From Thermococcus thermotolerans (GTDB taxonomy: Archaea > Methanobacteriota_B > Thermococci > Thermococcales > Thermococcaceae), in the NCBI RefSeq assembly GCF_024707485.1, contig NZ_CP102602.1:2006865-2070864 (forward strand): DNA of 64,000 bases, read 5' to 3'. Below the pieces are notes generated by a model. That model searched no databases. It saw only the letters and a program-made list of their open reading frames with translations, and had not been told where the DNA came from. This document shows positions 8,349 to 16,150 of the stretch, piece by piece (position 1 is the first letter of the stretch; each line of letters starts with the position of its first letter). Position numbers and translations under genes: made by a program.

Positions 8349-9103
8349 CCGCCCTCACCCCCTATTGGCTCGCTGATGTTCGCCCCTACTGCCCTCATGA
8401 AGACCTCCTCAAGGTTCTCCGCGTCGTACTTCTCCTTCAGTTCCTTTGGAGTTCCCACCTCGATGATTTCGCCCTTGTTTATCAGGGCCACCCTGTGGCA
8501 GAGGAACTCAACCTCAAGCATGTTGTGGCTCGATATGAGGAACGTGACTCCCTCGCTCCTCGCGAAGCGCCTTATCGTCTGCCTTATCGCGTAGGCGTTG
8601 ACTATGTCCAATCCGCTCGCCGGTTCGTCGAGTATCGCCAGCTTGGGTTTCACCATGAGCGCCCTGGCTATGAGGAGCTTCCTCGTCATTCCCTTGGAGT
8701 ACGTCGACACCTTGTCGTACAGCCTCTCTCCCAGCCCGCTGAGCTCTATTCCCAGCTCAAGCATCTTCCTTGCCTTCCCCTCGTCCTTGGCGTAGAGCCG
8801 GGCCATGAACTGGAGGTACTCGTAGCCCGTCAGGTTCTTATAGGCGCCGGCCTCCTCCGGCAGGTAGCTGATAATCTCCCTGACTTTATCGGCCTCCTTA
8901 ACCACGTCGTGGCCGTCTATCTTCGCACTCCCACCAGTCGGTTTGAGAAGCGTTGATAGTATCTTGAGGGTCGTGCTCTTTCCCGCACCGTTCGGACCGA
9001 TGAGCCCGAAGATTTCACCCTCGTTGATGGAGAAGCTTATCCCCCTGAGGGCCTTTACCTTTCCGTAGTCCTTCTCCAGATTCAGAACTTCAACCATGGG
9101 CAT
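8330..9103 (-). CDS. ABC transporter ATP-binding protein (NatA-like)
   Basis: 257-residue ABC ATPase with Walker A GPNGAGKST, a signature variant YSKGMTRK, Walker B LAILDEPASGLD and switch His in ISSHN. The fused C-terminal stretch (EIIEVGTPKELKEKYDAENLEEVFMRAVG) is that of CcmA/NatA-type exporters. It energises the permease at 7065-8348. ATG 9103 (MPMVEVLNLEKDYG) is preferred because GGAGGG lies 7 nt upstream; TTG 9118 would overlap that site. The gap to the XRE gene is 20 bp, so all four genes are probably one transcript. Confidence 0.92.
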   Translation of the reverse strand: MPMVEVLNLEKDYGKVKALRGISFSINEGEIFGLIGPNGAGKSTTLKILSTLLKPTGGSAKIDGHDVVKEADKVREIISYLPEEAGAYKNLTGYEYLQFMARLYAKDEGKARKMLELGIELSGLGERLYDKVSTYSKGMTRKLLIARALMVKPKLAILDEPASGLDIVNAYAIRQTIRRFARSEGVTFLISSHNMLEVEFLCHRVALINKGEIIEVGTPKELKEKYDAENLEEVFMRAVGANISEPIGGEGGWATSG

Positions 9104-9123
9104 TTTCAGCCCTCCCAACGCCT

Positions 9124-9321
9124 TTAACCCTCCTCATAGATAAAGATTTCTTCAATCTTCCTGTTGAAAAAGCGCGCTATCTTGAAGGCCAGCCTCAGCG
9201 ATGGGTCATAGCGGCCCTTCTCGATGGCTATAATCGTCTGCCTCGTAACGCCGAGGGCTTTCGCCAGCTCTTCCTGGGTTATGCCCAGCTCCTCCCTCAG
9301 CTCGCGCAGGCGATTCTTCAT
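9124..9321 (-). CDS. Small XRE-family helix-turn-helix regulator
   Basis: 65-residue protein that is almost only a Cro/C1-type HTH: KNRLRELREELGITQEELAK, then VTRQTIIAIEKGRYDPS, then FKIARFFN and the typical small-XRE end KIEEIFIYEE. These regulators commonly repress the ABC exporter and DUF2178 genes next to them. ATG 9321 was chosen because the family starts with MKNRLRE; an upstream in-frame extension has no ribosome site of its own. It starts 4 nt after the stop of the DUF2178 gene. The probable operators are the two 16-bp palindromes at 9638-9669. Confidence 0.92.
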   Translation of the reverse strand: MKNRLRELREELGITQEELAKALGVTRQTIIAIEKGRYDPSLRLAFKIARFFNRKIEEIFIYEEG

Positions 9322-9325
9322 GGGC

Positions 9326-9625
9326 TCACATCCTCCTGGCGTAATAGGCTTTGAATACCAGGTTCCCGAAGAAAATTGTGGCAAATATCAGGACGGCGAG
9401 GTTGGTGCACGTCTCGTTTTTCATCACGAGCCACGAGTAATATAGGGCAACGATGTCCACCGCCAGAACCAGCTCCAGAGTTTTCGCCGCCGAGAGTTTG
9501 GCTATCTCGAAGGCCCTCTCGTCTGGAGGGACCCCAATGCCCTCCACCATCGTCCGGGTCATGAAATAGCCCAAGAGTCCCCCGCCGAGCAGGGCGACCA
9601 GTATGACTAGGACGAGTTCGTTCAT
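9326..9625 (-). CDS. DUF2178 family small membrane protein
   Basis: 99-residue membrane protein with three or four hydrophobic helices (LVLVILVALLGGGLLGYF; LVLAVDIVALYYSWLV; LAVLIFATIFFGNLVF) and a soluble loop IGVPPDERAFEIAKLSA between the first two. This is the DUF2178 pattern. Family members sit beside small XRE regulators in many archaea and bacteria; the role is unknown, perhaps sensing membrane or drug stress for the regulator (inference). It is the first gene of the operon and its leader contains the tandem operators. GGTGA (9635-9631) lies 5 nt before the ATG. Confidence 0.85.
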   Translation of the reverse strand: MNELVLVILVALLGGGLLGYFMTRTMVEGIGVPPDERAFEIAKLSAAKTLELVLAVDIVALYYSWLVMKNETCTNLAVLIFATIFFGNLVFKAYYARRM

Positions 9626-9637
9626 TCACATCACCAT

Positions 9638-9669
9638 GTAAAGTTTCCTTTACGTAAAGTTTCCTTTAC
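9638..9669 (-). promoter_or_regulatory. Two perfect tandem 16-bp palindromic operators
   Basis: GTAAAGTTTCCTTTAC occurs at 9638-9653 and again, directly abutting, at 9654-9669. Each copy is an inverted repeat GTAAAG-N4-CTTTAC. They lie just downstream of the minus-strand TATA box CTTATAAG (9673-9680) and cover the expected transcription start, the place for a repressor. The XRE protein of this operon is the obvious candidate (inference). Confidence 0.82.
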
Positions 9670-9727
9670 ATCCTTATAAGCCTTTCCCCTCAAAGTTTTT
9701 AAAGCGCTGGAAATAACTCAAAACCGC

Positions 9728-9815
9728 GCGGGGGTAGCCGAGCCTGGCCAAAGGCGCGGGATTTAGGGTCCCGTCCCGTAGGGGTTCCGGGGTTCAAATC
9801 CCCGCCCCCGCACCA
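9728..9815 (+). tRNA. tRNA-Leu (anticodon UAG)
   Basis: Class II tRNA with acceptor GCGGGGG (9728-9734) pairing CCCCCGC (9805-9811), discriminator A at 9812 and an encoded CCA (9813-9815). The anticodon stem CGGGA/TCCCG encloses the loop TTTAGGG, so the anticodon is TAG, decoding CUA leucine codons. A variable arm follows (TCCCGTAGGGG region) and the T-arm loop contains GGTTCAAATCC. The A/T-rich box GTTTTTAAAG about 25 bp upstream serves as promoter. No intron is visible. Confidence 0.97.
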
Positions 9816-9818
9816 TTA

Positions 9819-10127
9819 CAAACTTTTGCTCCGCAAAAGTTTGATCAAAAGTGTGTGATTCTTCTCCCAACTGTGATTCTGAGAGCGTTTGCACTTTCCA
9901 ACGGCTATTTTCTCAGGGAAATTCTCTTTAGGGGGTTATTAACGGGGTTTCCTCTAAAAAGCGCTCCTTCGGAGCGCGCGAAAGTGTGAACCTAATGGTA
10001 ACGGCTCTTAACTTTGAGGAATTTCACACATCCAACGGGGCTATTGGAAAGCGCAAACACTCACCAAAAAGCTTCCTATCACAGGAATCACGAACTTTGA
10101 TGAAACTTTGCCCCGCAAAGTTTCTTT
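9819..10127. repeat. Intergenic inverted duplication with nested hairpins
   Basis: This gene-free stretch between tRNA-Leu and the 10156 gene holds two related segments in opposite orientation. One (9819-9912) has hairpin CAAACTTTTGC-TCC-GCAAAAGTTTG, then GTGATTC and GTTTGCACTTTCCAA. The other (about 10033-10127), read on the minus strand, has hairpin GAAACTTTGC-GGG-GCAAAGTTTC, then ATCAAAG, GTGATTC and GTTTGCGCTTTCCAA. Between them is hairpin GCGCTCC-TTC-GGAGCGC at 9961-9977. No credible protein is encoded. It could be a decayed miniature mobile element or a dispersed intergenic repeat (inference). Confidence 0.65.
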
Positions 10128-10155
10128 GGTCAAGCTTTGCGCAAGCAAAGGTTGC

Positions 10156-10485
10156 TCACGGCATTTTGAGCTCGCTTCTTACCTCCTCGTCCATCAGGAC
10201 GAAGAGGATCAGGGCCGAGAGGAGGGTTAGTGTTATCGCCGGAACGGAAAGTCCCACCATCACCCAGAGGAGTCCAAAGAGCAGGTCGAGCAGGGCTATG
10301 TACGCCGCCAGGTCTACGATTGTCTCGTGGCCGATCCGAACCCCGTATGCGAAGAGGAGATGTATGCTCCCGACCACAACGTATCCCGGGAAGTTATACC
10401 TCTCTCCGAAGCTCATCGCCGCTATCCCGTAGAAAAAGAGCGCAAGAAGAACGAAAAAGGAAACGATGAGGGGTTTAGGCCTCAT
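10156..10485 (-). CDS. Hypothetical membrane protein, four helices
   Basis: 109 residues, almost entirely hydrophobic, with about four transmembrane helices: LIVSFFVLLALFFYGIAAM, YVVVGSIHLLFAYGV, IVDLAAYIALLDLLFGLLWVMV and ITLTLLSALILFVLM, then a short charged tail (DEEVRSELKMP). I do not recognise the family and see no catalytic or ligand motif. Its start overlaps the end of the MFS transporter gene by 11 nt and GGAGGA precedes the ATG at a distance of 8 nt, so it is translated with that gene and may act as a small accessory subunit. Confidence 0.7.
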   Translation of the reverse strand: MRPKPLIVSFFVLLALFFYGIAAMSFGERYNFPGYVVVGSIHLLFAYGVRIGHETIVDLAAYIALLDLLFGLLWVMVGLSVPAITLTLLSALILFVLMDEEVRSELKMP

Positions 10486-11680
10486 CGCCCAGCTCCTCCA
10501 CCGGGAGCCTCATCCTGGATACGACGACCAGCGTCAGGATTCCGAGGAGAGGCATTACCGCCAGCTCCCCGAGGGCAAGCCCTATGCTCTGTCTTGCCAG
10601 TGCGTCGGTGAGTCCCGGGGCTATGACGTTGGCTGAGTTCGAGATGAGTCCGAGGGCAAAGCTGGCCTTCGGGAAGATGCTCTTTGGATACGTCGCCGGT
10701 GCACTGGTCCAGAATGCCGGCCCGGTTCCCTGGAGGGCGCCGATGAGGACGACCGAGGCGAGGGCTAGGGTGTAGTTTCCGGCGAGCATTGCCTTTCCGT
10801 AGATGAGGAGACCGACGAAAGCCACCGCGTAGGAGAATATCATGACCTGAACGATGGCCCTGAAGAGCCCCTTGGCGCTCGGGTTCTTCCTGGAGAGAAG
10901 ATAGCCCATGTATCCCATACCTATGCTCCAGAGGGCTTTGGATACGTTGAGACTCGTGCTCAGTGTTGCCACATGCTCCTTTGTCCAGCCGATTTCATAG
11001 CCGAGGGACGCTGAGAACCCTACAATTGTAAATATAATCCACAGAGCGGGGAAGAAAGTAAGACCGAGCACCCATGTGAAGGGCATCTTCCAGACGTTTA
11101 TCTTTTGGCCGCCCTCTGTTTTGTGGACTATCTCAAAGTCCTCCGTAAAGAGCCACCAAAGGACGAGAACCGCGTACATTATGATGACCGTGACCCAGAA
11201 GCCGCCCTTCCAGCCGAAGGCTCCGACCGCGTACTTGGCGCTTATGCTTCCAAAGACACCTCCCCAGAAGATGCCCGAAAGGATTATGCCCTTGGCGAAG
11301 GGCCTCTCGGCAACAAAGAAGTGTGCTATCTGGGTGCTGAAGAGCGGCACGAGCGTGACGACGAAACCCTGGATAAACCTGAGGAAGACGACGGTGTACC
11401 AGTTGGGTGCGATTGGAATGAGCGCCTGAGCTATGGCCGCCCAGCTGAGCGCTATGGCCACGCTCTTCTTAAAGCTCCCCTCGTATATCCGGGTGTGTCC
11501 GAGGAGGAATGCTATGAAGAGGCCGAAAACGTAAGCTATGTGCTGCCACTCATACTCGGCACTTCCAATTCCGAAGTGGGCTATCACATCTGGCTTTGCG
11601 ACCGCCATCATGGTCAGGGTTCCGAAGCCGGCGGTCATGACCAACGTGTCAAGCAGGACTGAACTCCACCGTTTGTCCAT
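10475..11680 (-). CDS. Major facilitator superfamily transporter
   Basis: 401-residue MFS protein with about 12 helices. The first half shows RFIQGFVVTLVPLFSTQIAHFF (TM4-5) and a central loop TEDFEIVHKTEGGQKINVWK; the second half begins FTWVLGLTFFPALWIIFTIV. The TM2-3 loop is GHTRIYEGSFKKS rather than the canonical GxxxDRxGRR. The substrate cannot be told from sequence. ATG 11680 follows GGAGGGATAAAC; the longer ORF up to 11860 would overlap the GDT1 gene and is rejected. It sits in an operon between the GDT1-type gene (11 bp upstream) and the small membrane protein. Confidence 0.85.
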   Translation of the reverse strand: MDKRWSSVLLDTLVMTAGFGTLTMMAVAKPDVIAHFGIGSAEYEWQHIAYVFGLFIAFLLGHTRIYEGSFKKSVAIALSWAAIAQALIPIAPNWYTVVFLRFIQGFVVTLVPLFSTQIAHFFVAERPFAKGIILSGIFWGGVFGSISAKYAVGAFGWKGGFWVTVIIMYAVLVLWWLFTEDFEIVHKTEGGQKINVWKMPFTWVLGLTFFPALWIIFTIVGFSASLGYEIGWTKEHVATLSTSLNVSKALWSIGMGYMGYLLSRKNPSAKGLFRAIVQVMIFSYAVAFVGLLIYGKAMLAGNYTLALASVVLIGALQGTGPAFWTSAPATYPKSIFPKASFALGLISNSANVIAPGLTDALARQSIGLALGELAVMPLLGILTLVVVSRMRLPVEELGDEA

Positions 11681-11691
11681 GTTTATCCCTC

Positions 11692-11955
11692 CTAGAGCTT
11701 TCCGAGTATCATGAGAACACCGAAAACAATGAAAAGTGCTCCCGCGAACTTGTGAACGATCTCGATTGGTACCATTTCTCCCAGTTTGTCCCCTAGTATG
11801 GCCCCGAGCAAATTCACCGCCGCGAGACCAAGAATCGCGCCGGCGAATGCCGTCTTCCACCCGTATTTTGAGGCCAAAACCATAGTCGTGAGCTGGGTCT
11901 TGTCCCCGAGCTCCGCCAGAAAGATCATAAAAAAGATGGCGGCTATACCGTCCAT
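11692..11955 (-). CDS. TMEM165/GDT1 family half-length cation transporter
   Basis: 87-residue membrane protein with the diagnostic motif E-L-G-D-K-T (AELGDKTQLTT, about residues 15-25), followed by two more helices. Full-length GDT1 proteins have two copies of this unit; single-unit archaeal proteins like this one probably work as homodimers. The family moves Mn2+, Ca2+ or H+ out of the cytoplasm. The paired charged residues in ELGDKT are intact. GGTGA lies 7 nt before ATG 11955. Genes on both sides run the same way with gaps of 11 and 13 bp, suggesting an operon with the aminotransferase and MFS genes. Confidence 0.88.
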   Translation of the reverse strand: MDGIAAIFFMIFLAELGDKTQLTTMVLASKYGWKTAFAGAILGLAAVNLLGAILGDKLGEMVPIEIVHKFAGALFIVFGVLMILGKL

Positions 11956-11968
11956 CGCGCTTTCACCC

Positions 11969-13147
11969 TCACAGCTTTGAGAGCGCCTCGTTCATCCGCC
12001 GCATGGCCTCGGTGAGCCTCTGTTTGTCCGTAGCGTAGCTTATTCTTACCCAGCCCTCTCCGGCCTTTCCAAATGCGGTTCCCGGAATCACGACCACCCC
12101 TGCGTTTTCCAGAAGCCACTCGGCGAAGTCCTCGCTGCTCATGTCCAGGCCCGGGTCGATCTTTGCCCAGATGTAGAACGCTCCCTTTGGCTTGAACGGC
12201 GTTATGTGGGGCATCCTGTTGAGGTGCTTGAGGACGAGCCTCCTCCTCTCGGCATAGGTCTGGCGCATCTTCTCAACAGCTTCCCAGCTGCGCTTGTCCC
12301 GGAGGGCTGTTATTCCCGCTATCTGGATGAACGAGGTAACGTTACCGATGACGTAGGCGTGGAGCTTTATCATGTCCCTGATGACCTGGGTTGGGGCTAT
12401 GGTGAAGCCAAGGCGCCAGCCTGTCATGGCGAATGTCTTGGAGAAGCTGTTCGCCAGAATCGTGTTGTCCGGGGCGTACTTTATCATCGGGTAGTGCTTG
12501 GCCCCCTCGTAGAGGAAGTGCTCGTAGGGTTCGTCGCTGAGTATGTACAGGTTGTAGTCCTCGGCTATGTCAGCTATTGCTTTCACGGTCTTCTTTTTGA
12601 GGACGGCGCCAGTCGGGTTGTTCGGATAGTTGATGACGAGCATCCTAGTGCGCTTGGTTATGGCCTCAACGAGCTCATCGGGGTCTATCTGGAAATCGTT
12701 CTCCTCCCTGAGGGGTATCCTGATGATTCCCGCCTCGGCTATCTTGGCGTCCTCAACGTAGCAGACGAACGCAGGGTCTGGGATGATAACGTCATCATCC
12801 TGCTCAAGGAGGGTCTGGAAGGCCAGGTAAGTGGCCTCATAGGCACCGGCCGTGACTATTATATCCCCGGGAGAAACGTCAACCTTGTAATGGGTCTTGT
12901 AGTATTCGGCAATAGCCTCACGAAACTCGGGGATGCCCGCGTTGGGGGTGTAGTGGGTATAACCTTCATCTATCGCCCTTTTCGCGGCCTCCTTGATGAC
13001 CTGGGGAGTGTCAAAGTCCGGTTCACCGATGCCGAGGGATATAACATCGTCCATCTTCTTTGCCTTCTCAAAAAGCTCCCTGATTTTTGAGCGCTGAATG
13101 AGGTTTATCCTGCCAGCAAGGAAATACTTGCGCTTTTTATACTTCAT
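11969..13147 (-). CDS. Class I/II PLP-dependent aminotransferase
   Basis: 392-residue fold-type I aminotransferase: substrate-binding N-terminus (ISLGIGEPDFDTP), NYPNNPTGA, the SDEPYEHF Asp/Tyr pair that holds PLP, the Schiff-base lysine in NSFSKTFAMTGWRLGF and the carboxylate-binding Arg in GWVRISYA. It resembles Thermococcales aspartate/aromatic aminotransferases; substrate range (aromatic, Ala, Asp or kynurenine) is not fixed by sequence. ATG 13147 (MKYKKRKYFLAGR) is used because GGTGA lies 5 nt upstream; ATG 13153 would touch that site. TATA box is at about 13185-13196 (minus TTTATAAAA). Confidence 0.9.
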   Translation of the reverse strand: MKYKKRKYFLAGRINLIQRSKIRELFEKAKKMDDVISLGIGEPDFDTPQVIKEAAKRAIDEGYTHYTPNAGIPEFREAIAEYYKTHYKVDVSPGDIIVTAGAYEATYLAFQTLLEQDDDVIIPDPAFVCYVEDAKIAEAGIIRIPLREENDFQIDPDELVEAITKRTRMLVINYPNNPTGAVLKKKTVKAIADIAEDYNLYILSDEPYEHFLYEGAKHYPMIKYAPDNTILANSFSKTFAMTGWRLGFTIAPTQVIRDMIKLHAYVIGNVTSFIQIAGITALRDKRSWEAVEKMRQTYAERRRLVLKHLNRMPHITPFKPKGAFYIWAKIDPGLDMSSEDFAEWLLENAGVVVIPGTAFGKAGEGWVRISYATDKQRLTEAMRRMNEALSKL

Positions 13148-13231
13148 GAGCATCACCTCAGGCACTTCGAAAATGAGGAAGGGATTTTATAAACCTATCC
13201 TCAATTTGGTACAGAAACGGGCACAAAATAT

Positions 13232-13639
13232 CTACAAAACTTCAATGAGTGCCGCTTTTTCAAAAAAAGTTTTCACTTTTTCCCGCTCACAGTCGGTCAT
13301 TGGAAGCTCGTTAAGGTTGAGTTCGCTTAACACTTCCAGAGCCCTTTCGCGGGTTCCAAAGACCACCAAATAGTTCTCGCCGTTTTTTATACCGTTTCGG
13401 GCTATGGCATCTTTTATCTGGAGCGTTCCGGCCAGGCGAATGAGCAGTTCTCCCCCCGGTGTTCTCGCGTGGTTTGTATTTCTCTCAAACGAACGGAGCA
13501 CCACCAATGCCGCAAATGCCACGGCCTCCCAGCACTCGGCACTGACTATCTGAACGTCCCCTCCAAGTTTTGGAATAAGGCTCTCGGCGTTTTTCACGTG
13601 GACCTTTGTGATGTGGAGGTTTTCCGTTATCTCTCTCAT
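13232..13639 (-). CDS. cgi121: KEOPS complex subunit Cgi121
   Basis: 135-residue Cgi121 family protein, the outer subunit of the Kae1-Bud32-Cgi121-Pcc1 complex that makes the t6A modification of tRNA. In archaea Cgi121 binds Bud32 and recruits the tRNA 3' CCA end. Family traits are the hydrophobic SAECWEAVAFAALVVLRSFERNTNHARTPGGE run interrupted by the conserved N-x-A-R-T core (NHARTPGGELLIRLAG) and the IKDAIARNGIK helix. ATG 13639 is preceded by GGGGAGCTCA. It is monocistronic; the 210 bp upstream are very A/T rich and shared with the divergent cdrS-like gene. Confidence 0.88.
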   Translation of the reverse strand: MREITENLHITKVHVKNAESLIPKLGGDVQIVSAECWEAVAFAALVVLRSFERNTNHARTPGGELLIRLAGTLQIKDAIARNGIKNGENYLVVFGTRERALEVLSELNLNELPMTDCEREKVKTFFEKAALIEVL

Positions 13640-13756
13640 TGAGCTCCCCGAAGTTGGGTGAAATATTCGATGTTAAAACCCTTTCTCCCCTTCAATTTTT
13701 ATAAATCTGAAGCATTTTTTGTATTTTGGGATATTTCTAAAAAATTTTTGAGATTA

Positions 13757-13774
13757 ATAATATCATAATATTAT
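13757..13774. promoter_or_regulatory. A/T-rich inverted repeat upstream of the CdrS-like gene
   Basis: ATAATAT-CATA-ATATTAT is a perfect 7-bp inverted repeat in the 209-bp A/T-rich gap between cgi121 and the RHH gene at 13849. RHH proteins bind such palindromes, so it may be an autoregulatory site or a site for the segregation proteins downstream (inference). TATA-like GTATTTAAC lies at about 13790-13798. Confidence 0.45.
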
Positions 13775-13848
13775 CATGCATCCGCAAAGTATTTAACTAA
13801 TTAAATCACTAGTTATTTCAGCGGCTTACTGAACTGGGTGGTGCAGGG

Positions 13849-14040
13849 ATGAGCAGAATGCGTATCATCAGTGTACAGCTCCCCCAGGGCTTGATTAACG
13901 CCATGGATCAGCTGGTTAAGAAGGGTGTTTATCCCAACAGAAGCGAAATCATCAGGGAAGCTATTCGCGAGCTTTTGAAGAAGGAGCTTTATCAGCTCGA
14001 GACTGAGGAACGCTCAACGCCTGACTACATCCTGAAATAA
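13849..14040 (+). CDS. cdrS: Ribbon-helix-helix regulator, CdrS-like
   Basis: 63-residue RHH protein: strand RIISVQLPQ, helix A GLINAMDQLVKKG, then YPNRSEIIREAIRELLKK as helix B, and a short acidic tail. The length and the position directly upstream of ftsZ match CdrS, the short RHH transcription factor known in haloarchaea to control ftsZ2 and cell division and reported as widely conserved in Euryarchaeota. It probably binds DNA as a dimer and tunes the downstream division genes. GGTGGTGCAGGG precedes the ATG. Function is by analogy: motif seen, CdrS identity inferred from context. Confidence 0.8.
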   Translation: MSRMRIISVQLPQGLINAMDQLVKKGVYPNRSEIIREAIRELLKKELYQLETEERSTPDYILK

Positions 14041-14105
14041 GCCGCTAAAATCATGTAATAGAATCATTGTTATCCAAAGCCAGACGTGTTGAGGGGGTTG
14101 GGGCG

Positions 14106-15350
14106 ATGGTATTTAAACTCCTGGAACAGGCCGGAATAAAACTTGATCTGGACGACGAGCCCAGAACCGCAAAGTTTGAGGGGTTCTCCGACGAAAACCT
14201 TGAGGATCTGATACGAATCGTCATAGTCGGTGTCGGTGGTTCTGGAAACAACACCATAACCAGGCTTTACGAGCTTGGCGTTCAGGGTGCGGAGCTCATA
14301 GCCATGAACACCGACGCCCAGCACCTTGCTAGGACGAAGGCCCACAGGAAGCTTCTCCTCGGCAAGGAGATAACTCAGGGCAAGGGCTCCGGTGGAAACC
14401 CTGAGATAGGCTACCGGGCGGCAGAAGCGAGCGCCCACGAGATTGCCGAGACCATTGGTGACGCCGATCTTGTGTTCATAACCGCAGGCATGGGTAACGG
14501 TACCGGTACGGGCGCTGCTCCCGTTGTTGCCAAAGTCATAAAGGAGCGTGCCAGGCACAACGGCCGCTTTAGGGAACCGCTTGTCGTCAGCGTTGTAACC
14601 TATCCGTTCAAGAACGAGGGTAAGATAAGGATTGAGAAGGCCAAAGCGGGAATAAAGGCCCTCATGTACTACTCCGACACTGTTATCATCATCGAGAACG
14701 ACAAGCTCCTCAAGCTCGTTCCGAAGCTCCCCATTAATGCCGCCTTCCGCTTTGCCGACGAGATAATAGCCAGGATGGTTAAGGGCATCACCGAAACCAT
14801 AAAGCTCCCATCCATGGTTAACATCGATTTCGCCGACGTTTACAGCGTCATGCACAACGGAGGTGCGGCACTCATTGGAATAGGTGAGAGCGACTCAAGC
14901 AACAGGGCGGTTGATGCCGTCAAGAACGCGCTCGAAAACAAGATGCTTGAGGTAGAGTACGGTAGCGGGGACAGGGCACTGGTTCACTTCACCGTCGGGC
15001 CTGATGTGAGCCTCGGCGAGATAAACGACGCCATGAACATCGTTTACGAGAAGCTCGGCGAGAAGAGCGAAATCAAGTGGGGTGCGAGGATAGACGAGGA
15101 TATGGGCAAGGTCGTCAGGGCAATGGTCATCATGACAGGCGTTAAAAGCCCCCACATCCTGGGCGGTGAACACGCCCTCCGCGTTGGCTCCTCCTTCAAG
15201 GAGAACATCATAACTCCGGAACCCGTTAAGCCCTTCAAGTCGACGGACAATGGCTTCGACAAGATATTCACGACAATCGCCAAGAAGGAGAAGAAGGAAC
15301 TCCCGCCCTACGCGAGAAGGGTTCTCGATGATTTCATAGACATCGCCTGA
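14106..15350 (+). CDS. ftsZ: Cell division GTPase FtsZ (FtsZ2-type by context)
   Basis: 414-residue FtsZ: N-terminal tail with an acidic segment, then [23 protein letters not shown], and the tubulin loop [17 protein letters not shown]. The loop has Asn where many FtsZ proteins have Gly (GGGTGTG). T7 loop/synergy residues are in [11 protein letters not shown], and the C-terminal core ends before a tail containing [13 protein letters not shown]. It polymerises with GTP to form the division ring; Thermococcales carry two paralogues. ATG 14106 ([10 protein letters not shown]) follows a G-rich ribosome site; TTG 14067 is rejected. It follows the CdrS-like gene by 65 bp and precedes parA by 29 bp. 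Confidence 0.93.
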   Translation: MVFKLLEQAGIKLDLDDEPRTAKFEGFSDENLEDLIRIVIVGVGGSGNNTITRLYELGVQGAELIAMNTDAQHLARTKAHRKLLLGKEITQGKGSGGNPEIGYRAAEASAHEIAETIGDADLVFITAGMGNGTGTGAAPVVAKVIKERARHNGRFREPLVVSVVTYPFKNEGKIRIEKAKAGIKALMYYSDTVIIIENDKLLKLVPKLPINAAFRFADEIIARMVKGITETIKLPSMVNIDFADVYSVMHNGGAALIGIGESDSSNRAVDAVKNALENKMLEVEYGSGDRALVHFTVGPDVSLGEINDAMNIVYEKLGEKSEIKWGARIDEDMGKVVRAMVIMTGVKSPHILGGEHALRVGSSFKENIITPEPVKPFKSTDNGFDKIFTTIAKKEKKELPPYARRVLDDFIDIA

Positions 15351-15379
15351 CCTTTCTTTACCTTTGGCAGGTGGTTCCA

Positions 15380-16150
15380 GTGGCCGTCGTAATCAGCGTA
15401 GCCAATCAGAAGGGCGGAGTTGGGAAGACCACTCTGACCATGAACCTCGGCCATGCATTAGCGGCCATGGGTAAGAGGGTTCTTCTCGTTGACATAGACC
15501 CGCAGTTCAACCTTACCTTTGGGCTGATAGGCATGGACGTCCTTCAGTACGGGGACAGCAACGTGGGGACGCTGATGACCAGGGAGAGCGATATCGAGGA
15601 CACAATCGTTGAGGTGCGGGAGAACCTCCACCTAATCCCGAGCCACCTCAATCTCTCCGCCAGGGAGATAGAAATCATCAACGCCTACAACCGTGAAAGG
15701 CGTCTTGAAAAGGCCCTAACTCCAATACTGCCCGACTACGACTACGTGCTCATAGACAACCCACCGAGTATGGGAATTTTCCTGGTCAACTCGCTCACGG
15801 CTTCGGACTATGTCCTGATACCCCTTGAGCTGAGCTACTTCGGTGTCATAGGAATGCAGCTCATGTTCAACCTCATGCGCATGATCCGTGAGGAAACCAA
15901 CGAGAACCTGAAGTTACTCGGCCTCGTCCCCAACAAGTTCACCCGCCAGACGAAGGTTCCGAAGATGCGTCTCAAGGAGCTCAGGGCAACCTATCCGGAC
16001 GCCCCAATACTGACCACTATTCCGAAGGCGATAGCCCTTGAAAAGGCCCAGAGCCAGGGGATGAGCATATTCGAGTTCGACGGAGATGGTAGGGCCTCCA
16101 AGGCTCTTCTAAAACTCGCGAGAGAGGTGGTTGAAATTGTCGAAGGATAA
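15380..16150 (+). CDS. parA: ParA/Soj-type partition ATPase
   Basis: 256-residue deviant Walker A ATPase: KGGVGKTTLTMN near residues 11-22, switch region VDIDPQFNLTFG and Walker B YVLIDNPP. It matches ParA/Soj/SegA proteins that move or segregate chromosomes on nonspecific DNA. It lacks the long N-terminal HTH of plasmid ParA. GTG 15380 is chosen because AGGTGG lies 5 nt before it; the GTG at 15371 overlaps that site. The gene follows ftsZ by 29 bp and its end overlaps the next gene, a candidate ParB/SegB-like partner, so the pair is probably translationally coupled. Confidence 0.92.
   Translation: MAVVISVANQKGGVGKTTLTMNLGHALAAMGKRVLLVDIDPQFNLTFGLIGMDVLQYGDSNVGTLMTRESDIEDTIVEVRENLHLIPSHLNLSAREIEIINAYNRERRLEKALTPILPDYDYVLIDNPPSMGIFLVNSLTASDYVLIPLELSYFGVIGMQLMFNLMRMIREETNENLKLLGLVPNKFTRQTKVPKMRLKELRATYPDAPILTTIPKAIALEKAQSQGMSIFEFDGDGRASKALLKLAREVVEIVEG

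Noticed and set aside
10079..10092. TATCACAGGAATCAC as a possible TrmBL1 TGM site (TATCACN5GTGATA)
   Set aside because: The right half is TCACG rather than GTGATA, so it is not a palindrome; no full TGM was seen in the promoters read.
10098..10124. TGATGA next to a hairpin, considered as a C/D box sRNA
   Set aside because: No CTGA D box or second C'/D' pair at proper spacing; the sequence is better explained by the inverted duplication.
9986..10432. 148-codon plus-strand ORF across the tRNA-Leu downstream region
   Set aside because: Mostly antisense to the 10156 membrane protein gene, with low-complexity composition and no ribosome site.
11681..11860. N-terminal extension of the MFS transporter to 11860
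   Set aside because: It overlaps the GDT1-type gene in another frame and has no membrane-protein character; GGAGGG marks the ATG at 11680.
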